Counted from the stretch's first letter, positions 1 through 6,523 are shown. The stretch: DNA of 14,204 nucleotides from CAZWUW01 sp964636895 (GCA_964636895.1 CAZWUW010000073.1:1-14204); one strand, 5' to 3'. Made by a program: numbers and translations. Notes: generated from the letters alone by a model not told the origin.

Positions 1-1076
1 CTGATTTCAGTGATATCCCTCATCACCGCCACCACACCCACGGTTCCTAAAGCATTGTTCAACGGTGCCATATGAACCCGGAAAGTCTTTATCATGGGTG
101 AAAGAATCTGAATTTCCCGGGTAAAGGAATCGTCCCGGGCCAGCGCCCCCAGCAGAAGTTTTTCCAGCTCATAATTCCGAATAACCTCAATAACACTTTT
201 ACCCATAATGTCCTCCAGCCGGACACCGAACATTATCTCCACCGTCGGGTTAATAAGCAGAATATGACCTTGCCGGTCAATGGCAATTACACCGTCGGTC
301 ATACTGGTAAGGATAGCCTGAAGTTTATTCCTTTCCTCGGTAATCTGGCCAATAGTATCCCTTAAACGAATACCCATATAGTTAAAACTCCGCGCCAGAG
401 CACCTACTTCGTCATTGGTGGCCACCTTAACCTCTGTATTCATCTTCCCTTCGGCAATATTTTTGGCGATGGAAGTCATTTCTTCCAACGGCGCTACAAT
501 CCCCGGAGTAAGCGAAGAAACAACCAAAAAGGTGAGTATAAAAGCCACCAGAATACCCGTCCCGATTACACCTTTTATATAGGTAATGCTTTTTTGAATC
601 TCCAGCCAGGGCATCGCCAGCCGGACCACGCCAATAACACCTTCAGGGCTTTTAACCGGCACGGCGATATAAACCATCTTCTGCTGCATGGTCTTACTCA
701 CCCGGATACTTTTGCCGGTTTGCCCCATCAATGCTGCTTTCACCTCAGGGCGGTGCTCATGATTCTCCATTTCTCCGGCATTTGCATCCGAGTCACCTAA
801 TACCATGCCTGCCGCATCAATTATTGTAATGCGATAACCCGTAATTTCCCGGGCCTCTCTGGCATATTGCGTATAATACTCCATAGTCCGGTTTACCCGT
901 TGCGATTCCGCTACATTTCCGGAAATCAGTCGGGCATTGGCCAGCAAACGGTCTTCAATGTTCTGGTTAGAATATTGCTCAATGCTATTCATCAGGAACC
1001 AGCCAAGCAGAAACAAAAAAACCGCCGTAATGGTAAAAAAGGTGAATATAAAGCGCCAACGAATGCTTGTAAACAT
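1..1076 (-). CDS. Sensor histidine kinase, N-terminal part (HAMP-PAS, PhoR/WalK-like), runs off window
   Basis: This open frame starts with ATG at 1076 and continues off the left edge, giving about 358 residues. A membrane segment lies at about residues 9-28, followed by an extracytoplasmic sensor region (about 30-165), a second membrane segment (about 167-187), a HAMP linker (about 188-240, with NDEVGALARSFN) and a PAS domain (about 250-350, with TDGVIAIDRQGHILLINPT). The HisKA and ATPase domains would lie beyond the edge, so kinase activity is inferred from architecture and partner. The ATG overlaps the TAA of the response regulator by one base (TAATG), which indicates translational coupling and a cognate pair. 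The layout fits PhoR/PnpS/WalK-type kinases of Firmicutes. The stimulus cannot be read from the sequence. Confidence 0.93.
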   Translation of the reverse strand, partial: MFTSIRWRFIFTFFTITAVFLFLLGWFLMNSIEQYSNQNIEDRLLANARLISGNVAESQRVNRTMEYYTQYAREAREITGYRITIIDAAGMVLGDSDANAGEMENHEHRPEVKAALMGQTGKSIRVSKTMQQKMVYIAVPVKSPEGVIGVVRLAMPWLEIQKSITYIKGVIGTGILVAFILTFLVVSSLTPGIVAPLEEMTSIAKNIAEGKMNTEVKVATNDEVGALARSFNYMGIRLRDTIGQITEERNKLQAILTSMTDGVIAIDRQGHILLINPTVEIMFGVRLEDIMGKSVIEVIRNYELEKLLLGALARDDSFTREIQILSPMIKTFRVHMAPLNNALGTVGVVAVMRDITEI

Positions 1077-1786
1077 TATAATGACTCCTTAAACTTATAT
1101 CCCACCCCTCTGATAGTCTCAATGCATTGAAACTCAATAGGCTGGGATTCCATTTTTTGTCTGATATGCCTGATGTGAACATCCACGGTCCGGGTATCCC
1201 CGGCATAATCATAACCCCAGATTTTTTCCAGCAAAAAATCCCTGGTTAGCACGCGCCCGCAGTTTTGCGCCAGCATACGCAGCAATTCAAATTCCTTGGG
1301 AGTAAGGTCCAGTTTGACATCGCCCAGATAAACCGCATATTTATCAGGGTCAATAACCATTTCATTAATTCTGATAACCTCAGCAGTTTCTTTTTTTGTT
1401 TGCGTATTCTTCACTACCCTGCGCAGCCGCGCCTTCACCCGGGCAATCAGTTCCCGGGGGCTGAACGGTTTGGTGATGTAATCATCGGCACCGAGTTCCA
1501 AACCCAGGACTTTATCAATTTCCTCTGCCCGAGCTGTCAACATAATAATCGGAATTTCGCACGTATCAGAATTCTTTTGCAGTGTGCGGCAAACCTCAAA
1601 ACCGTCAATTTCCGGCAGCATCACATCCAGGACAATCAGGTCCGGGTGCCTGGCTTCCACGGCAGTTAATGCACTCCTGCCGTCCGAGGCGGTTTCTACC
1701 TGGTAGCCCTCCTTTTCCAGATTGAATTTAACCAGTTCAAGAATATGGTTTTCATCATCCACCACCAGTATTTTTGATTTGGCCAA
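1076..1786 (-). CDS. OmpR/PhoB-family response regulator (PhoP-like)
   Basis: This 236-residue protein is a full-length two-domain response regulator. The receiver domain (about 3-115) has the acidic pair D10/D11, phospho-acceptor D54 in LIVLDVMLP, T84, and K106 in YITKPFSPREL. The C-terminal winged-helix DNA-binding domain (about 140-233) contains the DLTPKEFELL and TVDVHIRHIRQK signatures. The start is TTG at 1786, three bases after the pgeF stop, and its ribosome binding site AGGTGG lies inside the last codons of pgeF, so the genes are probably translated together. The receiver resembles Bacillus PhoP, including a VLGLELGADDY stretch, but WalR or PnpR equivalents cannot be excluded, so no symbol is assigned. 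It presumably receives phosphate from the kinase encoded immediately downstream. Its regulon is unknown; the adjacent wall genes are candidates by proximity only. Confidence 0.96.
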   Translation of the reverse strand: MAKSKILVVDDENHILELVKFNLEKEGYQVETASDGRSALTAVEARHPDLIVLDVMLPEIDGFEVCRTLQKNSDTCEIPIIMLTARAEEIDKVLGLELGADDYITKPFSPRELIARVKARLRRVVKNTQTKKETAEVIRINEMVIDPDKYAVYLGDVKLDLTPKEFELLRMLAQNCGRVLTRDFLLEKIWGYDYAGDTRTVDVHIRHIRQKMESQPIEFQCIETIRGVGYKFKESL

Positions 1787-1789
1787 AAC

Positions 1790-2620
1790 CTATCCCACCT
1801 CTCTAAGCATCATAAATGCACCCATACGACCAGTACGACCTTCATCCCCGCGATATGAAAAATGCAATTTTTTATTACAACATGTACATATTCTTGAAAT
1901 ATCGACGTTTTCCTGCCTTATACCAATTTCCAATAGTTGGCTAAGATTTGCCTGCCACAGATCTAACTGCCATTTTTTATTTAAACCGGGTGTTAAAAAT
2001 GTTGTTGTATCCTCGTATTCCCTGTCAAATTCTCTGTACACTAGGTTCTCCACTTCGTAACAGCAGGGCCCGATTGACGGGCCAATACCGATAATACAAT
2101 CTCCTGGCCGGGTAGCAAAAGCCTCGGACATCCTGAGCACCGTTTTTTGCGCTATCTTGAGAGCAGTTCCCTTCCATCCGGCATGGGCCATCCCAATGGC
2201 ACGGCTTTTAGGGTCCAGGATTAAGACCGGTACACAGTCGGCATAAAAAGTGCCTAACGGTATGCCGGGAACGTTTGTAATCAGGGCATCGGCAGCCGGA
2301 ATAGCGGAAGCATAATCAAGCGCCCCCATACCGGTATGGTTTGCCGTCACCGCCTTAATCCGGTCACCATGAACCTGCTCGGCCACCACCAGCTTTTCCG
2401 GGGCAAACTCCAAAGCAGCGGCTACAGCTTTCCGATTGATGATCACGTGCTCCGAACAATCGCCAACATGAAAAGCCAGATTGAGGTCATCAAATGGCCG
2501 GTTAGACACCCCGCCGCGCCTGGTGGTAAATCCGTGGCTGACCAAACCCGTCGCGGCAAAAGAAGGTATCGTATAGTAATATAAATTGCCTTGCTGCTGC
2601 AAAACAAATCCTTCATTCAT
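1790..2620 (-). CDS. pgeF: Peptidoglycan editing factor PgeF / YfiH-YlmD (LACC1) family, purine nucleoside-processing enzyme
   Basis: The 276-residue length is normal for the family once called multicopper polyphenol oxidase. Family motifs are visible: SHGFTTRRGGVS near residue 28, EQVHGD (H84), FYADCVPV (C129), MAHAGWKGT (H146), IGPSIGPCCYEV and a C-terminal CTCC...FSYRGDEGRTGR. H84, C129 and H146 match the conserved His-Cys-His metal site. Characterised members act on purine nucleosides (phosphorylase, adenosine deaminase and related activities), and E. coli YfiH has been linked to correct peptidoglycan composition. The ATG at 2620 follows a GGAGGG ribosome binding site about ten bases upstream. 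It heads the operon pgeF-response regulator-kinase. Its position between a two-component system and wall hydrolases agrees with the peptidoglycan role, but that link is inference. Confidence 0.93.
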   Translation of the reverse strand: MNEGFVLQQQGNLYYYTIPSFAATGLVSHGFTTRRGGVSNRPFDDLNLAFHVGDCSEHVIINRKAVAAALEFAPEKLVVAEQVHGDRIKAVTANHTGMGALDYASAIPAADALITNVPGIPLGTFYADCVPVLILDPKSRAIGMAHAGWKGTALKIAQKTVLRMSEAFATRPGDCIIGIGPSIGPCCYEVENLVYREFDREYEDTTTFLTPGLNKKWQLDLWQANLSQLLEIGIRQENVDISRICTCCNKKLHFSYRGDEGRTGRMGAFMMLREVG

Positions 2621-2657
2621 AAAAACTGACTCCCTCCAAATTAAGTAACATATGTAG

Positions 2658-2678
2658 TTTTCACACCCGGAGTGAAAA
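2658..2678. promoter_or_regulatory. Inverted repeat upstream of pgeF (possible operator)
   Basis: TTTTCAC and GTGAAAA form perfect 7-base arms separated by seven bases, centred about 48 bases upstream of the pgeF start. The position and symmetry suit a protein-binding site. The arms are A/T-rich at their ends and no run of T follows, so it does not look like a terminator. No strong sigma-A promoter could be fixed around it, and the bound protein, if any, is unknown. Confidence 0.4.
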
Positions 2679-2710
2679 TTCCTGCTTCAACTATAGAAAG
2701 ACCCAGCTTC

Positions 2711-2743
2711 AGTCAAAGAAAAGACCCCTGCTTCGCAGGAGTC
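2711..2743 (-). terminator. Rho-independent terminator after the repeat-bearing SleB gene
   Basis: Read on the minus strand, GACTCCTGC and GCAGGGGTC form a nine-pair stem (one G-U pair) around a GAA loop, followed by TTTTCTTT. It lies about 35 bases past the stop codon at 2778 and separates this gene from pgeF. Confidence 0.85.
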
Positions 2744-2777
2744 ACAACTACCAGCACTGACAAACACAATGCATCTA

Positions 2778-4838
2778 CTAAATACCAAATAAGTGATTGC
2801 CGATGCTCAACATTACCTCTCGTGTCCATATCCACCTGCTGGTAGCTATATCCGGATTCCAGTAATACAAGGCACCGGCTGACGGGTCATAGCCGTCCAA
2901 CGCCTTTTGCGCAGCATCATAAGCGTTACGGTCAGGCGCTAGGTTTATCTGCCCGTCGTCTACGGCAGTAAAGGCCCCCGGTTGATAAATAATGTCTCTG
3001 ATTGATTTAGGAAATCCGGCGGCCTGTAAGCGATTAAGAACTACCGCCGCTACGGCTACCTGGCCTTCAACACTTTCACCCCTAGCTTCCGAATAAACTA
3101 CCCGGGCCAGCAATTCAAGGTCACTTGCCAGGTCCGAAACCAGCTCAAGCTGCTGATTTACGCTCTGCCGCTGACCGGTGTTCTCAGCCGCAACACCCGA
3201 GGCCTGGTCGATATCAGGAATAATCAGTTCCTGCCCCGGAAAAATCAAATCACCGGTCAATCCGTTAGCCACCATTATATCCGTATAGTCCAGACCCAAT
3301 GCCTTACCGATATAAAACAGCGTATCTCTTGGTTTGATGATGTAATCAAAGGCTCCGCCAATACCCGGAATCAGCAACTCCTGGTATGGACGGATAATCA
3401 AGTCAGTGAGACCGTTAGCGGCAATAACATCTTTATACTTAATCCCAAGAGCCTTGCTAATCAAGTACAAAGATTCCCCTCCCCGAACCCTGTAAGTTAT
3501 CGCCTTGACAGGTTTGGACGGAGACCAGGAGTTAGCTGCCTTTATTGCCTTCACCGGAACCCCGGTTTTTTTACTGACAGATTCTAATGTATCACCCGGC
3601 TGCACTACATAAATATTGTTTTCCCTTTTATCTGCCGTGTTGTCAGTAACATTGCCGGCCCATTTACCCATATACAGCGGCCAGAGCGTGTCCACCGCCA
3701 GAGCCTTGACCGCATCTGTGGCCGTGGCCGCATCTGCTGTGTCCGGCTTGTCCTGCTCGGGTACTGCCGCACTTTCCGCTGCCACCGGGGCAGTAGCCGC
3801 AGCTGGCGCCGGGGCTGAGTCCGGGGCCGGTGCCGCATCAGCCTTGACCGCATCTGTGGCCGTGGCCGCATCTGCTGTGTCCGGCTTGTCCTGCTCGGGT
3901 ACTGCCGCACTTTCCGCTGCCACCGGGGCAGTAGCCGCAGCTGGCGCCGGGGCTGAGTCCGGGGCCGGTGCCGCATCAGCCTTGACCGCATCTGTGGCCG
4001 TGGCCGCATCTGCTGTGTCCGGCTTGTCCTGCTCGGGTACTGCCGCACTTTCCGCTGCCACCGGGGCAGTAGCCGCAGCTGGCGCCGGGGCTGAGTCCGG
4101 GGCCGGTGCCGCATCAGNNNNNNNNNNNNNNNNNNNNNNNNNNNNNNNNNNNNNNNNNNNNNNNNNNNNNNNNNNNNNNNNNNNNNNNNNNNNNNNNNNN
4201 NNNNNNNNNNNNNNNNNGACCGCATCTGTGGCCGTGGCCGCATCTGCTGTGTCCGGCTTGTCCTGCTCGGGTGCTGCCGCACTTTCCGCTGCCACTGGGG
4301 CAGTAGCCGCAGCTGGCGCCGGGGCCGCTTCTGTGACCGGTGCCGGGTCAGGCGCCGGGACCGCATCTGTGGCCGTGGCCGCATCTGCTGTGTCCGGCTT
4401 GTTCTGCTCAGGTGCTGCCACACTTTCCGCTGCCACTGGGGCAGTAGCCGCAGCTGGCGCCGGGGCTGAGTCCGGGGCCGGTGCCGCATCAGCCTTGACC
4501 GCATCTGTGGCCGTGGCCGCATCTGCTGTGTCCGGCTTGTCCTGCTCGGGTACTGCCGCACTTTCCGCTGCCACCGGGGCAGTAGCCGCAGCTGGCGCCG
4601 GGGCTGAGTCCGGGGCCGGTGCCGCATCAGCCTTGACCGCATCTGTGGCTGTGGCCGCATCTGCTGTGTCCGGCTTGTTCTGCTCAGGTGCTGCCGCACT
4701 TTCCGCTGCCACTAGGGCAGAATCCGCGGCGGGCGCTGGGGCTGAGTCTCCCTCAGCAGCTTTTGCTAACTGCGGAAAACCGCTGACAAAAACAAATGCC
4801 AGAAAAAAAACAAGCATAACTATCCGTCTCTTCGTCAG
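2778..4838 (-). CDS. Secreted SleB-family cell-wall hydrolase with LysM domains and a long Ala/Pro repeat region
   Basis: This is about 686 residues as assembled, including 34 unknown residues from an N run. From an inferred CTG start at 4838 it has a signal peptide (KRR then a hydrophobic core ending near AKA), an array of 46-residue Ala/Pro/Asp repeats (to about residue 379), a degenerate LysM (about 408-443), two good LysM domains (about 445-489 and 496-540) and a C-terminal SleB (Hydrolase_2) domain (about 570-686). The probable catalytic glutamate is E584 in YSEARGE. SleB enzymes cleave glycan strands in spore cortex as lytic transglycosylases; LysM domains bind peptidoglycan. The next in-frame ATG, at 4817, is about 29 bases from the AGGAGGG ribosome binding site and would remove the basic signal-peptide start, so CTG is preferred. 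Unlike its two upstream paralogs it has no riboswitch. Cortex versus vegetative-wall substrate cannot be decided here. Confidence 0.9.
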   Translation of the reverse strand: MTKRRIVMLVFFLAFVFVSGFPQLAKAAEGDSAPAPAADSALVAAESAAAPEQNKPDTADAATATDAVKADAAPAPDSAPAPAAATAPVAAESAAVPEQDKPDTADAATATDAVKADAAPAPDSAPAPAAATAPVAAESVAAPEQNKPDTADAATATDAVPAPDPAPVTEAAPAPAAATAPVAAESAAAPEQDKPDTADAATATDAVXXXXXXXXXXXXXXXXXXXXXXXXXXXXXXXXXXDAAPAPDSAPAPAAATAPVAAESAAVPEQDKPDTADAATATDAVKADAAPAPDSAPAPAAATAPVAAESAAVPEQDKPDTADAATATDAVKADAAPAPDSAPAPAAATAPVAAESAAVPEQDKPDTADAATATDAVKALAVDTLWPLYMGKWAGNVTDNTADKRENNIYVVQPGDTLESVSKKTGVPVKAIKAANSWSPSKPVKAITYRVRGGESLYLISKALGIKYKDVIAANGLTDLIIRPYQELLIPGIGGAFDYIIKPRDTLFYIGKALGLDYTDIMVANGLTGDLIFPGQELIIPDIDQASGVAAENTGQRQSVNQQLELVSDLASDLELLARVVYSEARGESVEGQVAVAAVVLNRLQAAGFPKSIRDIIYQPGAFTAVDDGQINLAPDRNAYDAAQKALDGYDPSAGALYYWNPDIATSRWIWTREVMLSIGNHLFGI
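3703..4768 (-). repeat. Tandem array of 138-bp (46-residue) coding repeats, interrupted by an assembly gap
   Basis: Seven copies are visible, with unit starts at 3703, 3841, 3979, about 4213, 4354, 4492 and 4630 (the last is a partial, diverged N-terminal copy). The period is 138 bp except for one 141-bp unit at 4213-4353, which encodes a variant with VTEAAPAP. The units at 3703, 3841, 3979 and 4492 appear identical base for base. The encoded unit contains DAAPAPDSAPAPAAATAPVA followed by an ESAAVPEQDKPDTADAATATDAV-type segment: rich in Ala, Pro and Asp, acidic and probably disordered. The near-identity indicates recent amplification or gene conversion. It probably acts as a variable-length spacer between the membrane or secretion signal and the wall-binding domains. 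Confidence 0.95.
4118..4217. other. Assembly gap (100 N) inside the repeat array
   Basis: Exactly 100 N bases lie between 4117 and 4218, the usual placeholder for a gap of unknown size. The flanking bases stop and resume within the same repeat unit: only four bases of a unit (CCTT on the plus strand) are missing if no further copies exist. The true gap should therefore be 4 + 138n bases. Both 100 and 4 + 138n leave a remainder of 1 when divided by 3, so the frame is kept whatever n is. Confidence 0.97.
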
Positions 4839-4892
4839 AAATATCGCCCTCCTTTCTCCATTTTTAGAATAGGATCAGGTATGGACAATTCC

Positions 4893-4921
4893 ATTATAGC
4901 TTAGCATGTGCTTTAATTCAC
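4893..4921 (-). promoter_or_regulatory. Candidate promoter of the repeat-bearing SleB gene
   Basis: A perfect TATAAT (-10) lies at 4898-4893 on the minus strand, about 55 bases upstream of the inferred CTG start. With a 17-base spacer the -35 position reads GTGAAT, a weak match. The overlapping sequence CATGCTA just upstream could also suit a sporulation sigma factor, but the -35 does not decide this. Confidence 0.5.
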
Positions 4922-4924
4922 CAA

Positions 4925-4936
4925 GTAACATCTGCC
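4925..4936 (-). promoter_or_regulatory. Shared 12-base element, copy 1 (GGCAGATGTTAC)
   Basis: This 12-mer, read on the minus strand, also occurs exactly upstream of the next paralog at 6487-6498. Here it lies just upstream of the candidate promoter. Two identical 12-mers in two short leader regions are unlikely by chance, but common descent of the duplicated genes could explain them as well as a binding site. Confidence 0.4.
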
Positions 4937-4980
4937 ACCAAAGCCATTTTAGGGATGATGCATACGCAACATGCCGCACA

Positions 4981-5025
4981 AAGCAAGAAAAACTGCCGCC
5001 AGTCAAACAACGACTGACGACAGTT
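4981..5025 (-). terminator. Rho-independent terminator after the second SleB paralog
   Basis: On the minus strand AACTGTCGTCAGTC pairs with GACTGGCGGCAGTT over 14 positions (two G-U pairs) around a seven-base loop, followed by TTTCTTGCTTT. It lies about 19 bases past the stop codon at 5044. Confidence 0.88.
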
Positions 5026-5043
5026 ATGTTACGTTATGTAGTT

Positions 5044-6303
5044 TTATATACCGAAAACATGGTTACCAATCCGTTTGGTCACGGTTCGGGTTTTAATCCA
5101 CTGGCTGGTGGAGCGGTCGGGGTTCCAGAAATATAACGCTCCGTCACTGGGATCCCAACCGTTTAAAGCATCTTGTACCGCCTGGTAAGCCTGTGCATTG
5201 GGCGCCAGGTAGATTTGCCCGTCATCCACGGATTCAAAGGCCAATGCCTGGTAGATAATTTCCCTAATGGTTTTAGGGAAATCCGGGTGCCTATACCGGT
5301 TCAGAATTACAGCAACCACAGCAACCTGACCTTCATATGTCTCACCACGGGCTTCAGCATAGACAGCTTTAGCCAGTAGTTCAAAATCCTCCCGTGACAA
5401 TGCGATCTCCCTTGAAACTACCGGCGGGCCGGTTCGATTTGCGGAAGCAGGAATTACCAATACCTGGCCAACATCAATAAAATCACTGGTTAAACCATTA
5501 GCGCTCTTCAACGCCGCCACAGAAACCCAATATTTTTGTGCAATCAAGTACAGAGAATCACCCTGCTGTACCGTGTGTTTAACGGTCGCATCATGCGCCG
5601 GCGATTCCTGGGGCACCGGGTCAGGCGTTGGTGCGGGTGTTGTCTCCGGTGTCGGCGCAGGTGTTGTTGCCGGTGTCGGCGCAAGTGTTGTTGCCGGTGC
5701 CGGCGCAGGTGCTGCCGCAGGTGCTGCCGCCGGTGTTGTTGCCGCTGCTGCCTCTGGTGCTGGTGCAGGCGTTGTTACCGGTGTTGATCCAGATGTGTTT
5801 CCGGAAGCATTCCCTGCAGTACCTGCCAGCGTTTCACTGCCATTACCCTTTAAAATCTGCAACTGCCCGACAGAGAGCTCCGGAGCGGGAATAATAAGCC
5901 ATTGACTGCGAAAGATTCTGTCACCGGTCATTTTATTGATAGTTAATATTGCCGCCTCAGACACACCAAACTTTTTACCAATCGATTTCAGGGAATCACC
6001 GGTCTTCACCCTGTAAACCGCCCTCACAGCCTTAATGGCAGTAACCGGATTCAGTTTTAATACTGCTTCCGCCTGCAATGTCGGTGCAGCATATACCGCT
6101 GCCTGGGTCACATCCGATACCGCTTCAACCGCCGGTGCCGTGTATACCGCAGCTTGTACCACCGGTGCTGCGTATACTGCCGCTTGAGCCGCTTCCCTGG
6201 CCGTGCCCCCACCTGTTTCAGCCGCCAAAGCCACGGCGGGAAGTAACCCCGCTGCAAACAGCCCAAACAGAAGAGTTGTAAGAATCAACCATTTCTTATG
6301 CAG
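5044..6303 (-). CDS. Secreted LysM-LysM-SleB cell-wall hydrolase (second paralog), c-di-AMP riboswitch-controlled
   Basis: This is about 419 residues from an inferred CTG start at 6303, seven bases after AGGAGG. The frame then reads HKKW and a hydrophobic signal core ending near AVALAAE. The alternative TTG at 6288 is 22 bases from the ribosome binding site and loses the basic residues. Domains: a segment of QAAVYAAP-like repeats (about 41-80), LysM 1 (about 96-139), a Pro/Ala/Thr-rich linker (about 171-235), LysM 2 (about 241-285) and a C-terminal SleB domain (about 305-419) with the probable catalytic E317 in YAEARGE. The C-terminal domain is clearly paralogous to those of the two neighbouring genes. 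A c-di-AMP riboswitch ends directly before the ribosome binding site, so expression should respond to the second messenger that tracks wall and osmotic state. Confidence 0.92.
   Translation of the reverse strand: MHKKWLILTTLLFGLFAAGLLPAVALAAETGGGTAREAAQAAVYAAPVVQAAVYTAPAVEAVSDVTQAAVYAAPTLQAEAVLKLNPVTAIKAVRAVYRVKTGDSLKSIGKKFGVSEAAILTINKMTGDRIFRSQWLIIPAPELSVGQLQILKGNGSETLAGTAGNASGNTSGSTPVTTPAPAPEAAAATTPAAAPAAAPAPAPATTLAPTPATTPAPTPETTPAPTPDPVPQESPAHDATVKHTVQQGDSLYLIAQKYWVSVAALKSANGLTSDFIDVGQVLVIPASANRTGPPVVSREIALSREDFELLAKAVYAEARGETYEGQVAVVAVILNRYRHPDFPKTIREIIYQALAFESVDDGQIYLAPNAQAYQAVQDALNGWDPSDGALYFWNPDRSTSQWIKTRTVTKRIGNHVFGI
5599..5793 (-). repeat. Pro/Ala/Thr-rich low-complexity linker coding repeats
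   Basis: This stretch of the second paralog encodes short repeats such as TTPAPTPETTPAPTPDP and APAAAPAPAPATT between the two LysM domains. On the plus strand the DNA shows repeated GGTGTTGTTGCCGGTGTCGG-like units. It is a flexible wall-spanning spacer by composition. Confidence 0.8.
6064..6183 (-). repeat. Degenerate QAAVY-AAP coding repeats near the N-terminus
   Basis: Three copies of QAAVY(A/T)AP with intervening diverged sequence follow the signal peptide of the second paralog. The copies are imperfect at both DNA and protein level, unlike the 138-bp array in the neighbouring gene. Confidence 0.65.
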
Positions 6304-6322
6304 TTTTTGTCCTCCTTTCTAT

Positions 6323-6446
6323 AGCCGCCGGAGTTAGCTGACGGGTTCGGACGGGAAAGGCAGGCCCTACCCTGTTGTTAAAACAGGGATTCACCCCTAC
6401 CCTCTAAGGGCATCTTGGTTCCTCCGGTCCCTTACGGGATTAGGCT
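6323..6446 (-). promoter_or_regulatory. c-di-AMP riboswitch (ydaO/yuaA leader) of the second SleB paralog
   Basis: On the minus strand the conserved ydaO-class blocks appear in order: GGAGGAACCA (6425-6416), GGGGTGAATC (6397-6388) and AACCCGTCAGCTAACT (6347-6332). The ends AGCC (6446-6443) and GGCT (6326-6323) can close the P1 stem. The aptamer ends within about ten bases of the AGGAGG ribosome binding site. In characterised cases this class binds c-di-AMP and usually lowers expression when the ligand is high. I see no separate terminator hairpin between aptamer and gene, so the expression platform may be translational or overlap P1. Confidence 0.95.
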
Positions 6447-6486
6447 TTTTTACCTGGTCACCTGAAATATGTAATCATTTTCACCT

Positions 6487-6498
6487 GTAACATCTGCC
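6487..6498 (-). promoter_or_regulatory. Shared 12-base element, copy 2 (GGCAGATGTTAC)
   Basis: This is identical to the element at 4925-4936. It lies about 40 bases upstream of the riboswitch start, where the promoter of the second paralog should be. No convincing sigma-A -35/-10 pair was found in this interval; the best is TTGCGG, 17 bases, GAAAAT. Confidence 0.4.
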
Positions 6499-6523
6499 TC
6501 CGCAACCAAGTTTAGCTAATCAC

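Noticed and set aside
985..1212. 75-codon minus-strand frame across the kinase/regulator junction
   Set aside because: It lies in another frame of two clearly real overlapping genes and has no ribosome binding site or recognisable domain.
3605..4699. Minus-strand open frame (about 364 codons), Arg/Gln/Pro-rich, in a second frame of the repeat array
   Set aside because: It is a shadow of the same periodic repeats and lacks a sensible ribosome binding site or domain.
3703..4768. Possible CRISPR array
   Set aside because: The repeats are contiguous 138-bp coding units without unique spacers and encode an in-frame protein segment.
3616..4872. Long plus-strand open frame (about 418 codons), Ala/Ser/Gly-rich, opposite the repeat array
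   Set aside because: The 138-bp period is a multiple of three, so any frame without a stop in one unit stays open through all copies. The product is pure low complexity with no domain, while the minus-strand frame has a signal peptide, LysM and SleB domains.
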